Source: an uncultured Bacteroidota bacterium
GTDB lineage: Bacteria; Bacteroidota; Bacteroidia; Flavobacteriales; Flavobacteriaceae
Direction: 5' to 3'
NCBI GenBank assembly: GCA_902635965.1
Contig: CACPQA010000015.1
Span: 1 to 44,975 of the forward strand
DNA: 44,975 nt
Every line of letters starts with the position of its first letter. Within the stretch, counting starts at the first letter, position 1. Below, in pieces: positions 1 through 10,254 of this stretch. A model generated the notes under the pieces. The model worked only from the letters and a program-made list of their open reading frames with translations, made no database searches and was not told the DNA's origin. The translations under genes were made by a program, and so were the position numbers.

Positions 1-539
<539 letters not shown>

Positions 540-550
540 TTAAAGTCATT

Positions 551-862
551 ATGACTAAGGAGGACTCAAACAAAAAAAAAATTGATATTGAATTAGATGA
601 CACCACAGTCGATGGCGTCTATAGTAACCTAGTTGTTATAAACCATTCCACATCCGAGTTTGTTTTAGATTTTGTGATAATTACACCAGGTGCGCCCAAA
701 GCAAAGGTTAAATCAAGAATTATTTTATCTCCAGAGCATGCAAAAAGGCTAAATTATGCTTTAAACGAGAATATATCAAGATTCGAGCAATCCTCAGGAG
801 AAATAAAAATTAAAGAAAATAAAAACATACCAATAAACTTTGGACCTAAAGGAGAGGCCTAG
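551..862 (+). CDS. DUF3467 domain protein
   Basis: A small soluble protein of 103 residues matching the DUF3467 family. The core reads YSNLVVINHSTSEFVLDF, then PGAPKAKVKSRIILSPEHAKRL, which I recognise from memory of bacteroidete homologues. No catalytic motif, signal peptide or membrane segment is visible, and the biochemical role is unknown. The family is usually found directly after rpoC in Bacteroidetes, and here the gap is only 11 bases, so it is probably read through from the rpoBC transcript. Its stop overlaps that of the convergent rpe gene in a shared CTAG. An AGGAGG string lies just after the start codon, inside the gene, and does not support another start. Confidence 0.88.
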   Translation: MTKEDSNKKKIDIELDDTTVDGVYSNLVVINHSTSEFVLDFVIITPGAPKAKVKSRIILSPEHAKRLNYALNENISRFEQSSGEIKIKENKNIPINFGPKGEA

Positions 863-1509
863 ATTTTTTTTAGTAAATTAATTTTTTCGTGTGGGTTGTT
901 AGATTTAAAGATATAATTGCCAGCTACTAATATTTCCGCCCCATTTTTTACAAGTTCTTTAGCATTTTTGATATTTACACCACCATCCACTTGGATTTCA
1001 CATTTTGACTTTTTAGTAAGTATCAAATTTTTAAGTTTCTTTACTTTACTAAATGAATTTTCAATAAACTTCTGTCCACTAAAGCCAGGGTTGACACTCA
1101 TTAAACAAACCAGATCCACGTCCTTTATGATTTCACTTAAATGGTTAACATCTGTATGGGGATTAATTGCTACGCCTGCCATTACCCCCCTAGATTTAAT
1201 TTCTTCTATGGTTCTATGAAGGTGTTTGCTTGCTTCTAGATGTACCGTTAAGACTTTAGTATTATAATCCAAAAATCTTTCAATATACCTTTCGGGTTTA
1301 GATATCATTAAATGTATATCTAAGGGTTTATTTGAAAGAGAGTCAATATAGTCAATCACAGGCATCCCAAAAGATATATTTGGCACATAGTTACCGTCCA
1401 TTACATCTATATGTATCCAGTCTGCGTTACTGCTATTAAGCATTGAAATATCTTTTGCTAAATTTCCGAAGTCTGCAGATAAAATTGAAGGTGCAACAAT
1501 ACTAGACAT
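859..1509 (-). CDS. rpe: Ribulose-phosphate 3-epimerase
   Basis: Interconverts ribulose 5-phosphate and xylulose 5-phosphate in the pentose phosphate pathway. The 216-residue length is normal for this metal-dependent TIM-barrel enzyme. Visible motifs are the N-terminal PSILSADFGNLAKDI, the metal-site HIDVMDGNYVPNISFG, the DIHLM strand, MSVNPGFSGQKF, and the C-terminal QVDGGVN carrying the second catalytic Asp. It is the last gene of the minus-strand run and lies 14 bases after rpoD, so it is probably co-transcribed with it. Its 3' end overlaps the DUF3467 gene by 4 bases. Confidence 0.96.
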   Translation of the reverse strand: MSSIVAPSILSADFGNLAKDISMLNSSNADWIHIDVMDGNYVPNISFGMPVIDYIDSLSNKPLDIHLMISKPERYIERFLDYNTKVLTVHLEASKHLHRTIEEIKSRGVMAGVAINPHTDVNHLSEIIKDVDLVCLMSVNPGFSGQKFIENSFSKVKKLKNLILTKKSKCEIQVDGGVNIKNAKELVKNGAEILVAGNYIFKSNNPHEKINLLKKI

Positions 1510-1523
1510 TACAAAAAACCAAA

Positions 1524-2387
1524 TTAACCTAAATAAGTTTTTAGTATTTTACTTCTAGATGTATGTTTGAGCCTCCTAATAGCCTTTTCTTTAATTTGTC
1601 TTACTCTCTCTCTTGTCAGATCAAATGTTTCCCCAATCTCCTCTAAAGTCATTGCGTGTTGTTCCCCTAGACCAAAATAAAGTCTAACTACGTCTGCTTC
1701 TCTAGGTGTAAGTGTTTCTAATGCCCGTTCAATTTCTGTTTTAAGTGATTCATGCAACAAGGACCGATCTGGGTTTGGGGATTCACCGCTATTTAAAACG
1801 TCATAAAGGTTAGAGTCTTCTCCTTCAACTAGAGGTGCATCCATTGATACGTGTCTACCAGAGTTTTTAAGTGATTCTTTGACGTCATTAACTGTCATGT
1901 CAAGTTCTTTTGCAATTTCTTCAGCAGATGGCTCCCTTTCATGAGCTTGTTCAAGAAAAGCAAAAGTTTTATTTATCTTATTAATTGATCCTATTTTGTT
2001 TAGTGGAAGTCTAACAATTCTAGATTGTTCTGCAAGTGCCTGCAATATGGACTGTCTAATCCACCACACGGCATATGAAATAAATTTAAAACCTCTGGTT
2101 TCATCAAATCTTTTTGCCGCTTTTATCAATCCTAAGTTACCTTCATTTATTAGATCCGGTAATGTTAAGCCTTGGTTTTGGTATTGTTTTGCTACTGAAA
2201 CAACAAATCTTAAATTGGCTTTTGTCAAAACTTCGAGGGCAATTTGATCACCATTTTTGATTCTTTGGGCTAATTCAACTTCTTGTTCAGCAGTTATTAA
2301 ATCAACTTTCCCTATTTCTTGTAAATACTTATCTAACGAAGCTGTTTCTCTGTTAGTTACTTGTTTTGTAATTTTTAATTGTCTCAT
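1524..2387 (-). CDS. rpoD: Primary RNA polymerase sigma factor (RpoD/SigA type)
   Basis: Group 1 type sigma factor that directs RNA polymerase to housekeeping promoters. At 287 residues it is the short form typical of Bacteroidetes and lacks region 1.1. Region 1.2 is [20 protein letters not shown]; region 2 contains [18 protein letters not shown] and [16 protein letters not shown]; region 3 contains REPSAEEIA; region 4 has [15 protein letters not shown] and the helix-turn-helix [19 protein letters not shown]. The bacteroidete primary sigma is known to recognise a TTTG / TAnnTTTG promoter rather than the sigma70 consensus, which guided the promoter calls here. It lies between pnp (upstream, 74-base gap) and rpe. 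Confidence 0.95.
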   Translation of the reverse strand: MRQLKITKQVTNRETASLDKYLQEIGKVDLITAEQEVELAQRIKNGDQIALEVLTKANLRFVVSVAKQYQNQGLTLPDLINEGNLGLIKAAKRFDETRGFKFISYAVWWIRQSILQALAEQSRIVRLPLNKIGSINKINKTFAFLEQAHEREPSAEEIAKELDMTVNDVKESLKNSGRHVSMDAPLVEGEDSNLYDVLNSGESPNPDRSLLHESLKTEIERALETLTPREADVVRLYFGLGEQHAMTLEEIGETFDLTRERVRQIKEKAIRRLKHTSRSKILKTYLG

Positions 2388-2461
2388 AAAAACTTAGTTA
2401 TAATGGTTGTACGAAAAAAAAACTTATTTGTTACATATTTGAAACATAAAATGAAGTTTAC

Positions 2462-4582
2462 TTAATTTGTTTTATCAGATTTGTTAAGAAGAACTTTTCT
2501 TGAAACTTTTTGTTTTCTAGTTTTAGGATCTATTCCAAAATATTTTACATCAAAGCTATCCCCTAAATTTATCTCATCTGTAACTTTGTCAATTCTATTC
2601 CAAGAAATCTCGGATATATGTAATAAGACTTCATTTCCTGGAACAAATTCAACAACTGCTCCAAAGTCTAGAATTTTTATAACTTTCACATTATATATTT
2701 TTCCAACTTCGGGTTTGAAAGTAATATTATCAATTTTTCTTATGGCTGAATCTATTTTTTTTTGATCAACACCCAAGATTTCAATAACACCTTCGTCACC
2801 TACTTCCTCAATTACAATAGTTGTTTCTGTTTCTTTTTGCATTTCCTGAATAACTTTTCCTCCTGGCCCAATTACAGCTCCTATATATTCTTGTGGAATC
2901 TTTAGAGTTACCATTTTAGGTGCGTGAGCCTTTACGGAACTATTGTGATGAGGTATTGTTTCTGACATATTTTTTAAAATATGTAAACGCCCCTCTTTAG
3001 CTTGGTTTAGTGCTTTTACCAATATATCGTAAGACAGGCCTTTTATCTTTATATCCATCTGACACGCAGTTATACCCTCTGTTGTTCCAGTAACTTTAAA
3101 ATCCATGTCCCCTAGATGATCTTCGTCTCCTAATATATCACTTAAAACAGCAAACCGCTTTCCGTCAGAAATCAACCCCATAGCGATTCCTGATACAGCC
3201 CTTTTAATTTTTATACCAGCGTCCATTAAAGCCAATGTTCCTGAACAAACTGTAGCCATAGACGATGATCCATTTGATTCTAAAATTTCACTAACCACCC
3301 TAACAGTGTATGGGCAATCTTCAGGTATCATATTTTTTAACGCTCTTTGAGCTAGATTTCCGTGACCTACTTCTCTTCTAGAAGTTCCTCTCAGAGGTCT
3401 TGCTTCACCAGTAGAAAAAGGAGGAAAATTATAATGAAGATAAAACCTTTCCTCTCCTTCAAAAGATGGCATATCTATTTGATTTGCTTCTCTTGAAGTC
3501 CCTAACGTCACAGTAGCTAGAGACTGCGTTTCTCCTCTTGAAAAGATCGAAGATCCATGAGTAGATGGCAGGTAATCTACTTCGCACCATATGGGCCTAA
3601 TTTGGTCAGTTTGTCTACCGTCAAGCCTTAAACCCTCGCTTAAAACTAGTTCACGAACTGCTTCTTTTTGAACTTTAGAAAAGTATTTCTTAATCAAATT
3701 AATTTTCTCTTCATCTTGTTCGTCTTTTGAAAATTTTTCAATTACTGCATCTTTTAAATCATTAAAAGTTTTTGATCTTTCCTCTTTCTTAGTTCCTTTT
3801 TTAGCTATATCATAGCACTTTTTATAAGCTTCCTTAAAAATTTCTTTATAAAACTCTTCATCATTTTCTTCAATTTCATACTCACGTAAATTCTTTTTAC
3901 CCACTTGTTTAACAAGATTATTCTGGGCTTTAATTTGAATTTTAATCTCATCATGAGCTATTCTAATAGCATCAATCATTTCATTTTCTGAACATTCTTT
4001 CATTTCTCCTTCAACCATCATCACGGAATCTTCAGATGCGCCAACAACAATATCTATATCGGATTTTAATAATTGTTCCCTACTAGGATTTACGATGAAT
4101 TCTTTATCTATTTTTCCTATTCTAACTTCTGATATTGGGCACTCAAAAGGAATATCACTCAACTGTATTGCTGTAGAAGCTGCAAGACCTGCTAGGGCAT
4201 CTGGCATAACTTCAGGATCATTTGACATAAGTTGGATCATAACCTGCACTTCATTATGATAGTCAGAAGGGAATAAGGGTCTTAACACTCTGTCAACCAA
4301 TCTCATAGTTAAAATTTCTCCATCACTAGGTCTGGCTTCCCTTTTGAAAAATCCACCAGGATATCTACCTGCTGAAGCAAACTTTTCTCTATAATCAATT
4401 GTCAAAGGTAAAAAATCAACCTGCGCTGAACTATAATTTGATACAACTGTACAAAGTAGCATGCACTTTCCCATCTTTACAACAACGGAACCATGAGCTT
4501 GTTTTGCTAGTTTTCCAGTTTCTAAAACGATTTTTCTACCATCTTTTAAATGGATTTCTTCTTTATATGTTTTTGGAATCAT
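2462..4582 (-). CDS. pnp: Polyribonucleotide nucleotidyltransferase (PNPase)
   Basis: Phosphorolytic 3'-to-5' exoribonuclease of mRNA decay. The 706-residue protein has the full family layout: a first RNase PH domain (about 15-225), an all-helical linker rich in Lys/Glu, a second RNase PH domain (about 320-545) with [35 protein letters not shown] and [17 protein letters not shown], a KH domain with the IGPGGKVI loop (about 565-620), and a C-terminal S1 domain (about 625-695) with [20 protein letters not shown]. It follows rpsO on the minus strand after a 70-base gap, a pairing conserved in many bacteria. The start is an ATG, followed by the expected N-terminal strands. Confidence 0.97.
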   Translation of the reverse strand: MIPKTYKEEIHLKDGRKIVLETGKLAKQAHGSVVVKMGKCMLLCTVVSNYSSAQVDFLPLTIDYREKFASAGRYPGGFFKREARPSDGEILTMRLVDRVLRPLFPSDYHNEVQVMIQLMSNDPEVMPDALAGLAASTAIQLSDIPFECPISEVRIGKIDKEFIVNPSREQLLKSDIDIVVGASEDSVMMVEGEMKECSENEMIDAIRIAHDEIKIQIKAQNNLVKQVGKKNLREYEIEENDEEFYKEIFKEAYKKCYDIAKKGTKKEERSKTFNDLKDAVIEKFSKDEQDEEKINLIKKYFSKVQKEAVRELVLSEGLRLDGRQTDQIRPIWCEVDYLPSTHGSSIFSRGETQSLATVTLGTSREANQIDMPSFEGEERFYLHYNFPPFSTGEARPLRGTSRREVGHGNLAQRALKNMIPEDCPYTVRVVSEILESNGSSSMATVCSGTLALMDAGIKIKRAVSGIAMGLISDGKRFAVLSDILGDEDHLGDMDFKVTGTTEGITACQMDIKIKGLSYDILVKALNQAKEGRLHILKNMSETIPHHNSSVKAHAPKMVTLKIPQEYIGAVIGPGGKVIQEMQKETETTIVIEEVGDEGVIEILGVDQKKIDSAIRKIDNITFKPEVGKIYNVKVIKILDFGAVVEFVPGNEVLLHISEISWNRIDKVTDEINLGDSFDVKYFGIDPKTRKQKVSRKVLLNKSDKTN

Positions 4583-4652
4583 AATCTTTCATTTTTATAC
4601 CTTGTGAATGTTGTTAGTAGAGGTACCTAAATGAAATTTAAATTGTTAAATA

Positions 4653-4922
4653 TTATTTTCTTAATTTGAGTTTTTTGATAATAGTTCGATAGCGGTTTAT
4701 ATCCTTGTTTTTTAGATAATCCAAAAGATTTTTTCTTTTACCAACCAACTTCACAAGTGACCTTTCTGTATTAAAATCTTTTGGATTTTTATTTAGGTGA
4801 TGTGATAGGTGGTTTATTCTGTGCGTAAAAAGAGCTATTTGTCCTTCTGAAGAACCAGTATCTTTTTTGGAAGAGCCATTTTCTCTAAAAATTTCTTCTT
4901 TTAATTGTTTGCTCAAATACAT
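4653..4922 (-). CDS. rpsO: 30S ribosomal protein S15 (uS15)
   Basis: Primary-binding protein of the 30S platform that contacts the 16S rRNA central domain and bridge B4. The 89-residue length is standard. The diagnostic four-helix signature is visible: DTGSSEGQIALFTHRINHLS, HLNKNPKDFNTERSLVKLVG, then KRKNLLDYL. It is transcribed toward pnp, the usual rpsO-pnp order. A TATATTTG box lies about 20 bases upstream, so it may have its own promoter within the minus-strand run. Confidence 0.97.
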   Translation of the reverse strand: MYLSKQLKEEIFRENGSSKKDTGSSEGQIALFTHRINHLSHHLNKNPKDFNTERSLVKLVGKRKNLLDYLKNKDINRYRTIIKKLKLRK

Positions 4923-4941
4923 TATATATAATTACAAGTTG

Positions 4942-4949
4942 CAAATATA
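4942..4949 (-). promoter_or_regulatory. Candidate -7 promoter element for rpsO-pnp
   Basis: The minus strand reads TATATTTG, a perfect match to the bacteroidete -7 consensus TAnnTTTG, and its position would start a transcript roughly 10-15 bases before the rpsO ATG. No clear TTTG -33 element is visible at the expected distance. In such A+T-rich DNA a chance match is possible, so this is a candidate only. Confidence 0.4.
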
Positions 4950-4969
4950 AATTAAAATTTAATAACTTT

Positions 4970-5827
4970 TCATATCCTCACAGGCTTATTAAGAATTAAG
5001 TCTAAGTACAAATTAACTTTATCTTTTAAGTTTTTTCTATGAGATATAAAATCTAAAAACCCTTTTTCTAATAAAAACTCACTTTTTTGAAAACTTTCAG
5101 GTAAATCCTTTCCAGTAGTATCTTTTACAACTCTTGGCCCTGCAAAACCTATCAAAGCTCCGGGCTCTGATATGTTAATGTCCCCAAGCATAGCAAAAGA
5201 TGCAGTTGTTCCACCAAATGTTGGGTCAGTACACAGTGAAATATAAGGAATTTTAGCTTCTGAAAGACGATTTAAATAACTACTAATTTTTGCCATCTGC
5301 ATTAATGAAAATGCTCCTTCCATCATTCTAGCTCCTCCTGACTTTGAAATTATTAATAAAGGGGTTTTGTTTTCTATTGCGTAACCAATAGATCTACTTA
5401 TTTTTTCTCCAACAACAGATCCCATCGATCCACCTATAAATCTAAAATCCATACAAGCTATAACAATCTTTTCACCTTTAGATTTTCCAACTGCTGTTCT
5501 GACTGCGTCAGTAAGGCCAGATTTTTTCTTTTCCTCTTTTATCCTCTGACTATACTTTTTAGTATCAGTAAAGTTTAAAAAATCGTATGAAGAGATGGAT
5601 TTATTAATTTCCTCATATCTAGAATCGTCGAATAGAATTTTAAAATACTCCTCACTTCCTATTCGAACATGGTATTCATCTTCTGGGCTAACAAAAAAAT
5701 TTTCTTCAAGTTCTTTAGTCTCAATAATTTTTCCGGTGGGAGTTTTATACCAAAGGCCCTTTGGTATGTCCTTTTTTTCCTCTGTTTTCGTTTGAATTCC
5801 TTTCTCACTTCTTTTAAACCAACTCAT
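4970..5827 (-). CDS. accD: Acetyl-CoA carboxylase carboxyltransferase subunit beta, zinc-ribbon residues lost
   Basis: Beta subunit of the carboxyltransferase that moves carboxyl from biotin to acetyl-CoA, giving malonyl-CoA for fatty-acid synthesis; it pairs with AccA, which is not in this window. The 285-residue protein carries the crotonase-fold core: [48 protein letters not shown] and GFAGPRVV. At the N-terminus ([14 protein letters not shown] and [13 protein letters not shown]) the region aligned to the E. coli four-Cys zinc ribbon has Thr, Thr, Ser and Asp where the Cys ligands would be. From memory this is shared by other flavobacterial AccD proteins, so it is probably functional. It lies between fbaA (7-base gap) and rpsO. 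Confidence 0.95.
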   Translation of the reverse strand: MSWFKRSEKGIQTKTEEKKDIPKGLWYKTPTGKIIETKELEENFFVSPEDEYHVRIGSEEYFKILFDDSRYEEINKSISSYDFLNFTDTKKYSQRIKEEKKKSGLTDAVRTAVGKSKGEKIVIACMDFRFIGGSMGSVVGEKISRSIGYAIENKTPLLIISKSGGARMMEGAFSLMQMAKISSYLNRLSEAKIPYISLCTDPTFGGTTASFAMLGDINISEPGALIGFAGPRVVKDTTGKDLPESFQKSEFLLEKGFLDFISHRKNLKDKVNLYLDLILNKPVRI

Positions 5828-5834
5828 ACTTAAA

Positions 5835-6911
5835 TTATTTTATTGATAGTGTATTTATATTATTCAAGTCTTCAAAAGCCTTTTTAAGCCTATTTTTAAA
5901 TGAAACTTCTCCTTTCCTTAACCAAACTCTAGGATCATAATATTTTTTATTAGGTTTGTCAGTACCCTCTGGATTTCCAATTTGAGATTTAAGATATTCA
6001 TATTTGTCGTTCATGTAATCTCTAATTGATTCAGTAAATGCGTATTGAAGATCGGTATCTATGTTCATTTTAACCACTCCATAGCTTATAGCTTCAGTAA
6101 TCTCAGCTCTACTTGATCCTGATCCACCGTGAAAAACAAAGTTGATAGTCTTTTGTGGAACTCCAAATTTCGTTGAAATGAATTCTTGAGATTTTTTTAA
6201 AATTTTTGGCGTTAACTTAACGTTACCCGGCCGGTACACTCCGTGCACATTTCCAAATGCCGCTGCAATTGTAAATCTATCGTTGATTTTAATCAAATTT
6301 TCATATGCATAGGCAACCTCCTCAGGTTGAGTATATAGTTTGCTAGTTTCCACGTCGGTGTTATCCACACCGTCTTCTTCACCTCCAGTGATACCAAGTT
6401 CAATTTCTAATGACATATCAATTTTTTCTAACCTTTGAAGATATTTTTTGCAAGTATCAATATTATCGACTAGAGGTTCGTTTGAAAGATCAATCATATG
6501 TGAACTAAATAGTGGTTTACCGTTTTTTAAATAGTATGACTCACTCTCGTTGATTAGGCCATCAACCCATGGTAAAAGTTTTCGTTCACAGTGATCTGTA
6601 TGTAAAATGACTGTTGCACCGTAGCTGTCTGCTAATTCATGTACGTGTTTTGCTCCGGCTATAGCACCTTTTATAGAAGCAAGTTGGTTGATATTATTTA
6701 ATCCTTTTCCAGCGTTAAATTGGGAACCTCCGTTTGAAAATTGAATTATAACAGGACTGTTTAATTCCGAAGCAGTTTCCAAAACAGTGTTAATTGAGTT
6801 ATTTCCAATAACATTTACGGCTGGCATGGCATACATGTTTTTCTTAGCATGGTTGAAAGCATCCTGAACCTCTTTTCCAGTCAAAACGCCTTTTGGTATG
6901 AAAGTCGACAT
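5835..6911 (-). CDS. fbaA: Class II fructose-bisphosphate aldolase
   Basis: Zinc-dependent aldolase of glycolysis and gluconeogenesis, cleaving fructose 1,6-bisphosphate to dihydroxyacetone phosphate and glyceraldehyde 3-phosphate. The 358-residue length and the N-terminal [18 protein letters not shown] match the class IIA (E. coli FbaA-like) subgroup. Visible active-site motifs are [15 protein letters not shown] (Zn His and catalytic Asp), [27 protein letters not shown] and [13 protein letters not shown] (Zn His and phosphate loop), and [13 protein letters not shown]. It sits 39 bases after the BamA-like gene and 7 bases before accD, so it is probably in one transcript with accD. Confidence 0.97.
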   Translation of the reverse strand: MSTFIPKGVLTGKEVQDAFNHAKKNMYAMPAVNVIGNNSINTVLETASELNSPVIIQFSNGGSQFNAGKGLNNINQLASIKGAIAGAKHVHELADSYGATVILHTDHCERKLLPWVDGLINESESYYLKNGKPLFSSHMIDLSNEPLVDNIDTCKKYLQRLEKIDMSLEIELGITGGEEDGVDNTDVETSKLYTQPEEVAYAYENLIKINDRFTIAAAFGNVHGVYRPGNVKLTPKILKKSQEFISTKFGVPQKTINFVFHGGSGSSRAEITEAISYGVVKMNIDTDLQYAFTESIRDYMNDKYEYLKSQIGNPEGTDKPNKKYYDPRVWLRKGEVSFKNRLKKAFEDLNNINTLSIK

Positions 6912-6950
6912 TGTTATGATAATTTGGTGATTAAATTTACTTAAATTGAA

Positions 6951-9500
6951 CTAAAACGGAAAGTTAATTCCAACATTAAAAACTGCTTTTTTAAGACTCA
7001 TTTGTGAAAACCATCTGTCTTCTTTTGTAAGAGAGGGATCGTAAGTTTTAAATCCTGTATCTAGTCTAAATATAAAATAATCAAAATCGTATCGGAGTCC
7101 AAGGCCTGAACCTATGGCTAATTCATTAAGATCCCTAAGACCATTGAACACCTGTTCCTTGTCTGATATATTATTTTCAAAATTCCATATATTGCCTGTA
7201 TCAATGAAAAAAGCACCATTTAATCTTTTAATAATTGGATACCTGTATTCAATATTTAAAGCAATTTTAAAATTTGCTTCATTAAACTCATTAAATCTAC
7301 TACTAGATCCTGGCCCTAGTTTATAGGCTTGCCATGCTCTATTATCATTTGACCCACCAGCATAATAGGATCTTGTAAATGGAATAAAGTTAGAATTTCC
7401 AAATGGAATGGCAATTCCTAAAAAAGTTCTAAAAGCAAACACCCTTTTAAAACCTACAGACCAATGTTTTATGTAGTCAATTTCGCCCTTGAAATATTGA
7501 GATGGGGCTAGATTGAAAATTTCTCGGTAACCATTTTCGTTTGGTTTGATTTTTCCAATTTTCATTCCAAAACTCAGTAAATTTCCAACAAATTCAGATT
7601 TGAATTTAAATTGTGAAAAGTTTTCATCTAAAATACTTTCTTGATTATTCTTTGAAAACGTAAATGATGAGCCAACTATAAAATTATTCGCTGTAAGTCT
7701 ATTTTTCCTCTCGTTGATGTTTAAAATATTTGAGTAAATTTCATCACCCGAGCTAATATTAGTATTTAGATTTAAAACATCATTTATAAAATTGTCAGTA
7801 CCTGAAGGAATTGAAAGGTTTCCATCAGTATTAAAGTAAGCGCTCTCTAAACCAATGATAGTTTTAGAAATATTATTTAAACGTTCATATGAATTTCTAT
7901 AGACATTAAAGTAATTGTTTGTAGCTCTGTTATCAACATATTCTATATCAACTAATTTTAAGTTTAATGATCTGGTTTTGTTAGACTTCCAATAATACTC
8001 AAAATTACCGGTAAAAGTCTGCCTGTCTAGTCCAATATTCTCTTGAACAGATACACCTATCGACATCCTAGTTTTAACATAAAATTTATCAAAATAAATT
8101 CTTTTAAAAAACCTTGGTGCTATGGGTCTTGGAACTCTTAATCCAAGATCCAAACCAACCTCGAATAAATTAAAAAAGGATGACTTTTCTTCAGCTACAT
8201 CTCTCGAGGATCCAACTGAACCTTTAACTCCAAATTCTAATATTTCTGCTCCCCTGAAAATATTTCTACTTATAATAGATGATCCAACAGATACACCGAT
8301 GTCTTGAATGTTAGAATGAGACAAATCAAAGTCAAAACCTAGTGAAAATTTTTCTTTCGGAACTAAATAAATTTCTGTGTCTAATTTTGTGGAATCTGAA
8401 TTATTGTCTTTATAGACGATGGAAGGGTATTTAAATATTTGTAGTTCGTTAAAAAAATTATATGTTTTTTTTCTGTCTTCTAACCTGTAAGGATTATTTT
8501 TTTTAATAGCTATTCCACTAGTAATAACCCTTGGATTATATTTCAGTTTTCCAACAGAAAAAATTTTCAAACTGTCAACGCTAATAGAATCTGTGAAAAT
8601 TCCAAAGTTTTGTTCTGGATTGTTAACATAAACGGAAAGAGATTTGATTTTTTTAATCACATAAGGAATATCTAAGAGAACTTCTTGATCTCTAATTTTA
8701 GAATTTTTTATTTCCAATAAAATTGGGATCTTTTTATCTATTCCAGAGCTATCTTTAAAGGCTTTAAAACGAATACTTCTTTGCTGAAAATTGTAAATTC
8801 CATTATTGCTAAATAAGTTGATCAATCTTTCTCTCTCAAGATTAAGTTTTTCCACCTCAAATGGTTCCCCCTTTTTTATAAGACTCTCACTTTTGTAGGT
8901 TCGATATATTGAATCTATATCTTTAGATGATATTATATTTGAAATACTATCGATTAAAAATCTTTCCCCAGTAGTAATTTTGTGTTTTATATTTATCTTT
9001 TTGTTTTTTGTTTCGGATACTATTGATTTTGATTTTGAATTATAGTATCCTAGATTATCATAATATTGTTTGAAAAGTTTATTTGTTAAATTGATTTTAA
9101 TCGAATCATATAAAGACGGAGGCTCGCCAATTTCTTGTAACCAGTTGTTAAATCCAATTTTATATTTTTTTAATTGATATACCTGTTTTGAGGAAATTAA
9201 TTTTTCTAATTTTAATTTTCTTTTTTTATTTTTATTTAACCATTTATTGAAATCTTCTTCTGGGTTTGAATTACTAAGATTGTAAATCATTAGCTTAAGA
9301 GGAAAACCAAGTATTTTTTTATTTACACTTGTCTTTGATAAGATTGTAATTGGGTCCTGTTTTAGCTTTTTTCCATTTAGCTCATAAGTCTGTTTAGTAA
9401 TTAACTTTTCTTCAACATTTAATTTTTTTGTCACACTGCAACTAGTAATTAGTATTGTGATAAAATTAATTATTGTTATTTTTAATCTAGCTTGACTCAA
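6951..9500 (-). CDS. BamA/TamA-family outer-membrane beta-barrel protein, putative lipoprotein
   Basis: Omp85-superfamily protein of 849 residues, probably acting in insertion or export of outer-membrane components. The N-terminus is a short hydrophobic signal ending in the lipobox-like LITSC, so the mature protein may be lipidated, as in many bacteroidete TamA-like proteins. POTRA-like repeats occupy roughly 100-370. The C-terminal half is a beta-barrel of alternating residues, with the RSYYAGGSNDNRAWQ region corresponding to the Omp85 lid-loop motif, and it ends in FPF, the usual terminal Phe. No in-frame ATG lies near the start; the frame begins at a TTG 9 bases after an upstream stop. It diverges from an RNA methyltransferase gene 31 bases away. 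The exact substrate is unknown; this is not necessarily the essential BamA. Confidence 0.85.
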   Translation of the reverse strand: MSQARLKITIINFITILITSCSVTKKLNVEEKLITKQTYELNGKKLKQDPITILSKTSVNKKILGFPLKLMIYNLSNSNPEEDFNKWLNKNKKRKLKLEKLISSKQVYQLKKYKIGFNNWLQEIGEPPSLYDSIKINLTNKLFKQYYDNLGYYNSKSKSIVSETKNKKINIKHKITTGERFLIDSISNIISSKDIDSIYRTYKSESLIKKGEPFEVEKLNLERERLINLFSNNGIYNFQQRSIRFKAFKDSSGIDKKIPILLEIKNSKIRDQEVLLDIPYVIKKIKSLSVYVNNPEQNFGIFTDSISVDSLKIFSVGKLKYNPRVITSGIAIKKNNPYRLEDRKKTYNFFNELQIFKYPSIVYKDNNSDSTKLDTEIYLVPKEKFSLGFDFDLSHSNIQDIGVSVGSSIISRNIFRGAEILEFGVKGSVGSSRDVAEEKSSFFNLFEVGLDLGLRVPRPIAPRFFKRIYFDKFYVKTRMSIGVSVQENIGLDRQTFTGNFEYYWKSNKTRSLNLKLVDIEYVDNRATNNYFNVYRNSYERLNNISKTIIGLESAYFNTDGNLSIPSGTDNFINDVLNLNTNISSGDEIYSNILNINERKNRLTANNFIVGSSFTFSKNNQESILDENFSQFKFKSEFVGNLLSFGMKIGKIKPNENGYREIFNLAPSQYFKGEIDYIKHWSVGFKRVFAFRTFLGIAIPFGNSNFIPFTRSYYAGGSNDNRAWQAYKLGPGSSSRFNEFNEANFKIALNIEYRYPIIKRLNGAFFIDTGNIWNFENNISDKEQVFNGLRDLNELAIGSGLGLRYDFDYFIFRLDTGFKTYDPSLTKEDRWFSQMSLKKAVFNVGINFPF

Positions 9501-9515
9501 TCCAAATCATTTAGG

Positions 9516-9523
9516 CAAAAATA
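9516..9523 (-). promoter_or_regulatory. Candidate -7 promoter element for the BamA-like gene
   Basis: The minus strand reads TATTTTTG, matching TAnnTTTG, 16 bases before the TTG start of the BamA-like gene. A TTTG lies 15 bases further upstream (9539-9542), a little closer than the usual 17-21 spacing. It sits in the 31-base divergent gap and would give a short leader. Chance match possible. Confidence 0.35.
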
Positions 9524-9531
9524 CATCATTT

Positions 9532-10254
9532 ATGATTACAAATTCAGAGTTAAAATATATCAAAAAGTTAGGAAGAAAGAAGTACAGAAATCGTTATTCA
9601 CATTTTGTTGTCGAGGGTGAAAAAGTATTTAATGACTTTATTGAATCAAAAATTCCCATATACAAAAGTTATACAACTAAGGGTTCAAAAGGTAAAAAAA
9701 ATGTCTTGGTGACTGATAATTGTATGAAGCGGATGACGTTCTTGAAAAACCATTCTAATATTTTAGGGATTTTTTCAATTCCTAAGAAAAAAAAACCTCC
9801 TTTAAATGAAAAGACATTGGTTTTAGACAATGTATCGGATCCAGGTAATTTGGGTTCTATAATTAGATTATGTGATTGGTTTGGCTTTGATAATATTGTT
9901 TGTTCTAAAGAAACCGTTGATTGTTACAATCCAAAAGTAGTTCAATCTTCAATGGGATCTTTGTCTCGTGTTGAAATTTTTTATGAAGATTTAAAATTTT
10001 ACTTGTCAAAAGTTTCAATCCCTATTTATGGTACTTTTCTAGAAGGTGAATCAATAAATAAAGTAACTTTTCCGAATAAGTTTGTTTTAATTTTTGGAAA
10101 TGAGTCAAATGGCATTTCAAAGTCAATAAGTAAATTTATAAGTCACAAAGTCACGATTCCTAAAGCTAGAAAATCGATAATTGATAGTTTAAATATAACT
10201 AGTGCTTCTGCAATTATAATGAATGAAATTTCAAATCAATTATTCAAAAGTTAA
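9532..10254 (+). CDS. SpoU/TrmH-family RNA 2'-O-methyltransferase
   Basis: A 240-residue SPOUT methyltransferase that should transfer a methyl group from S-adenosylmethionine to a ribose 2'-OH in rRNA or tRNA. The N-terminal part (about 1-90) resembles the SpoU substrate-binding domain. The knotted catalytic domain shows motif 1 LDNVSDPGNLGSIIRLCDWF, motif 2 LIFGNESNGIS and motif 3 IPKARKSIIDSLNITSASAI. Motif 3 is somewhat divergent from the usual SLNVSVA, but the Asn and Glu of motifs 1 and 2 are kept. The target base cannot be read from sequence. It diverges from the BamA-like gene and its end overlaps the convergent PorT-like gene by 15 bases, an arrangement I recall near porT in other flavobacteria. 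A second family member (rlmB) lies about 1 kb away. Confidence 0.88.
   Translation: MITNSELKYIKKLGRKKYRNRYSHFVVEGEKVFNDFIESKIPIYKSYTTKGSKGKKNVLVTDNCMKRMTFLKNHSNILGIFSIPKKKKPPLNEKTLVLDNVSDPGNLGSIIRLCDWFGFDNIVCSKETVDCYNPKVVQSSMGSLSRVEIFYEDLKFYLSKVSIPIYGTFLEGESINKVTFPNKFVLIFGNESNGISKSISKFISHKVTIPKARKSIIDSLNITSASAIIMNEISNQLFKS

Noticed and set aside
557-564. AAGGAGGA, a perfect Shine-Dalgarno-like string
   Set aside because: It lies inside the DUF3467 coding region just after the ATG, no later ATG start with family support follows, and the phylum does not rely on such sites.
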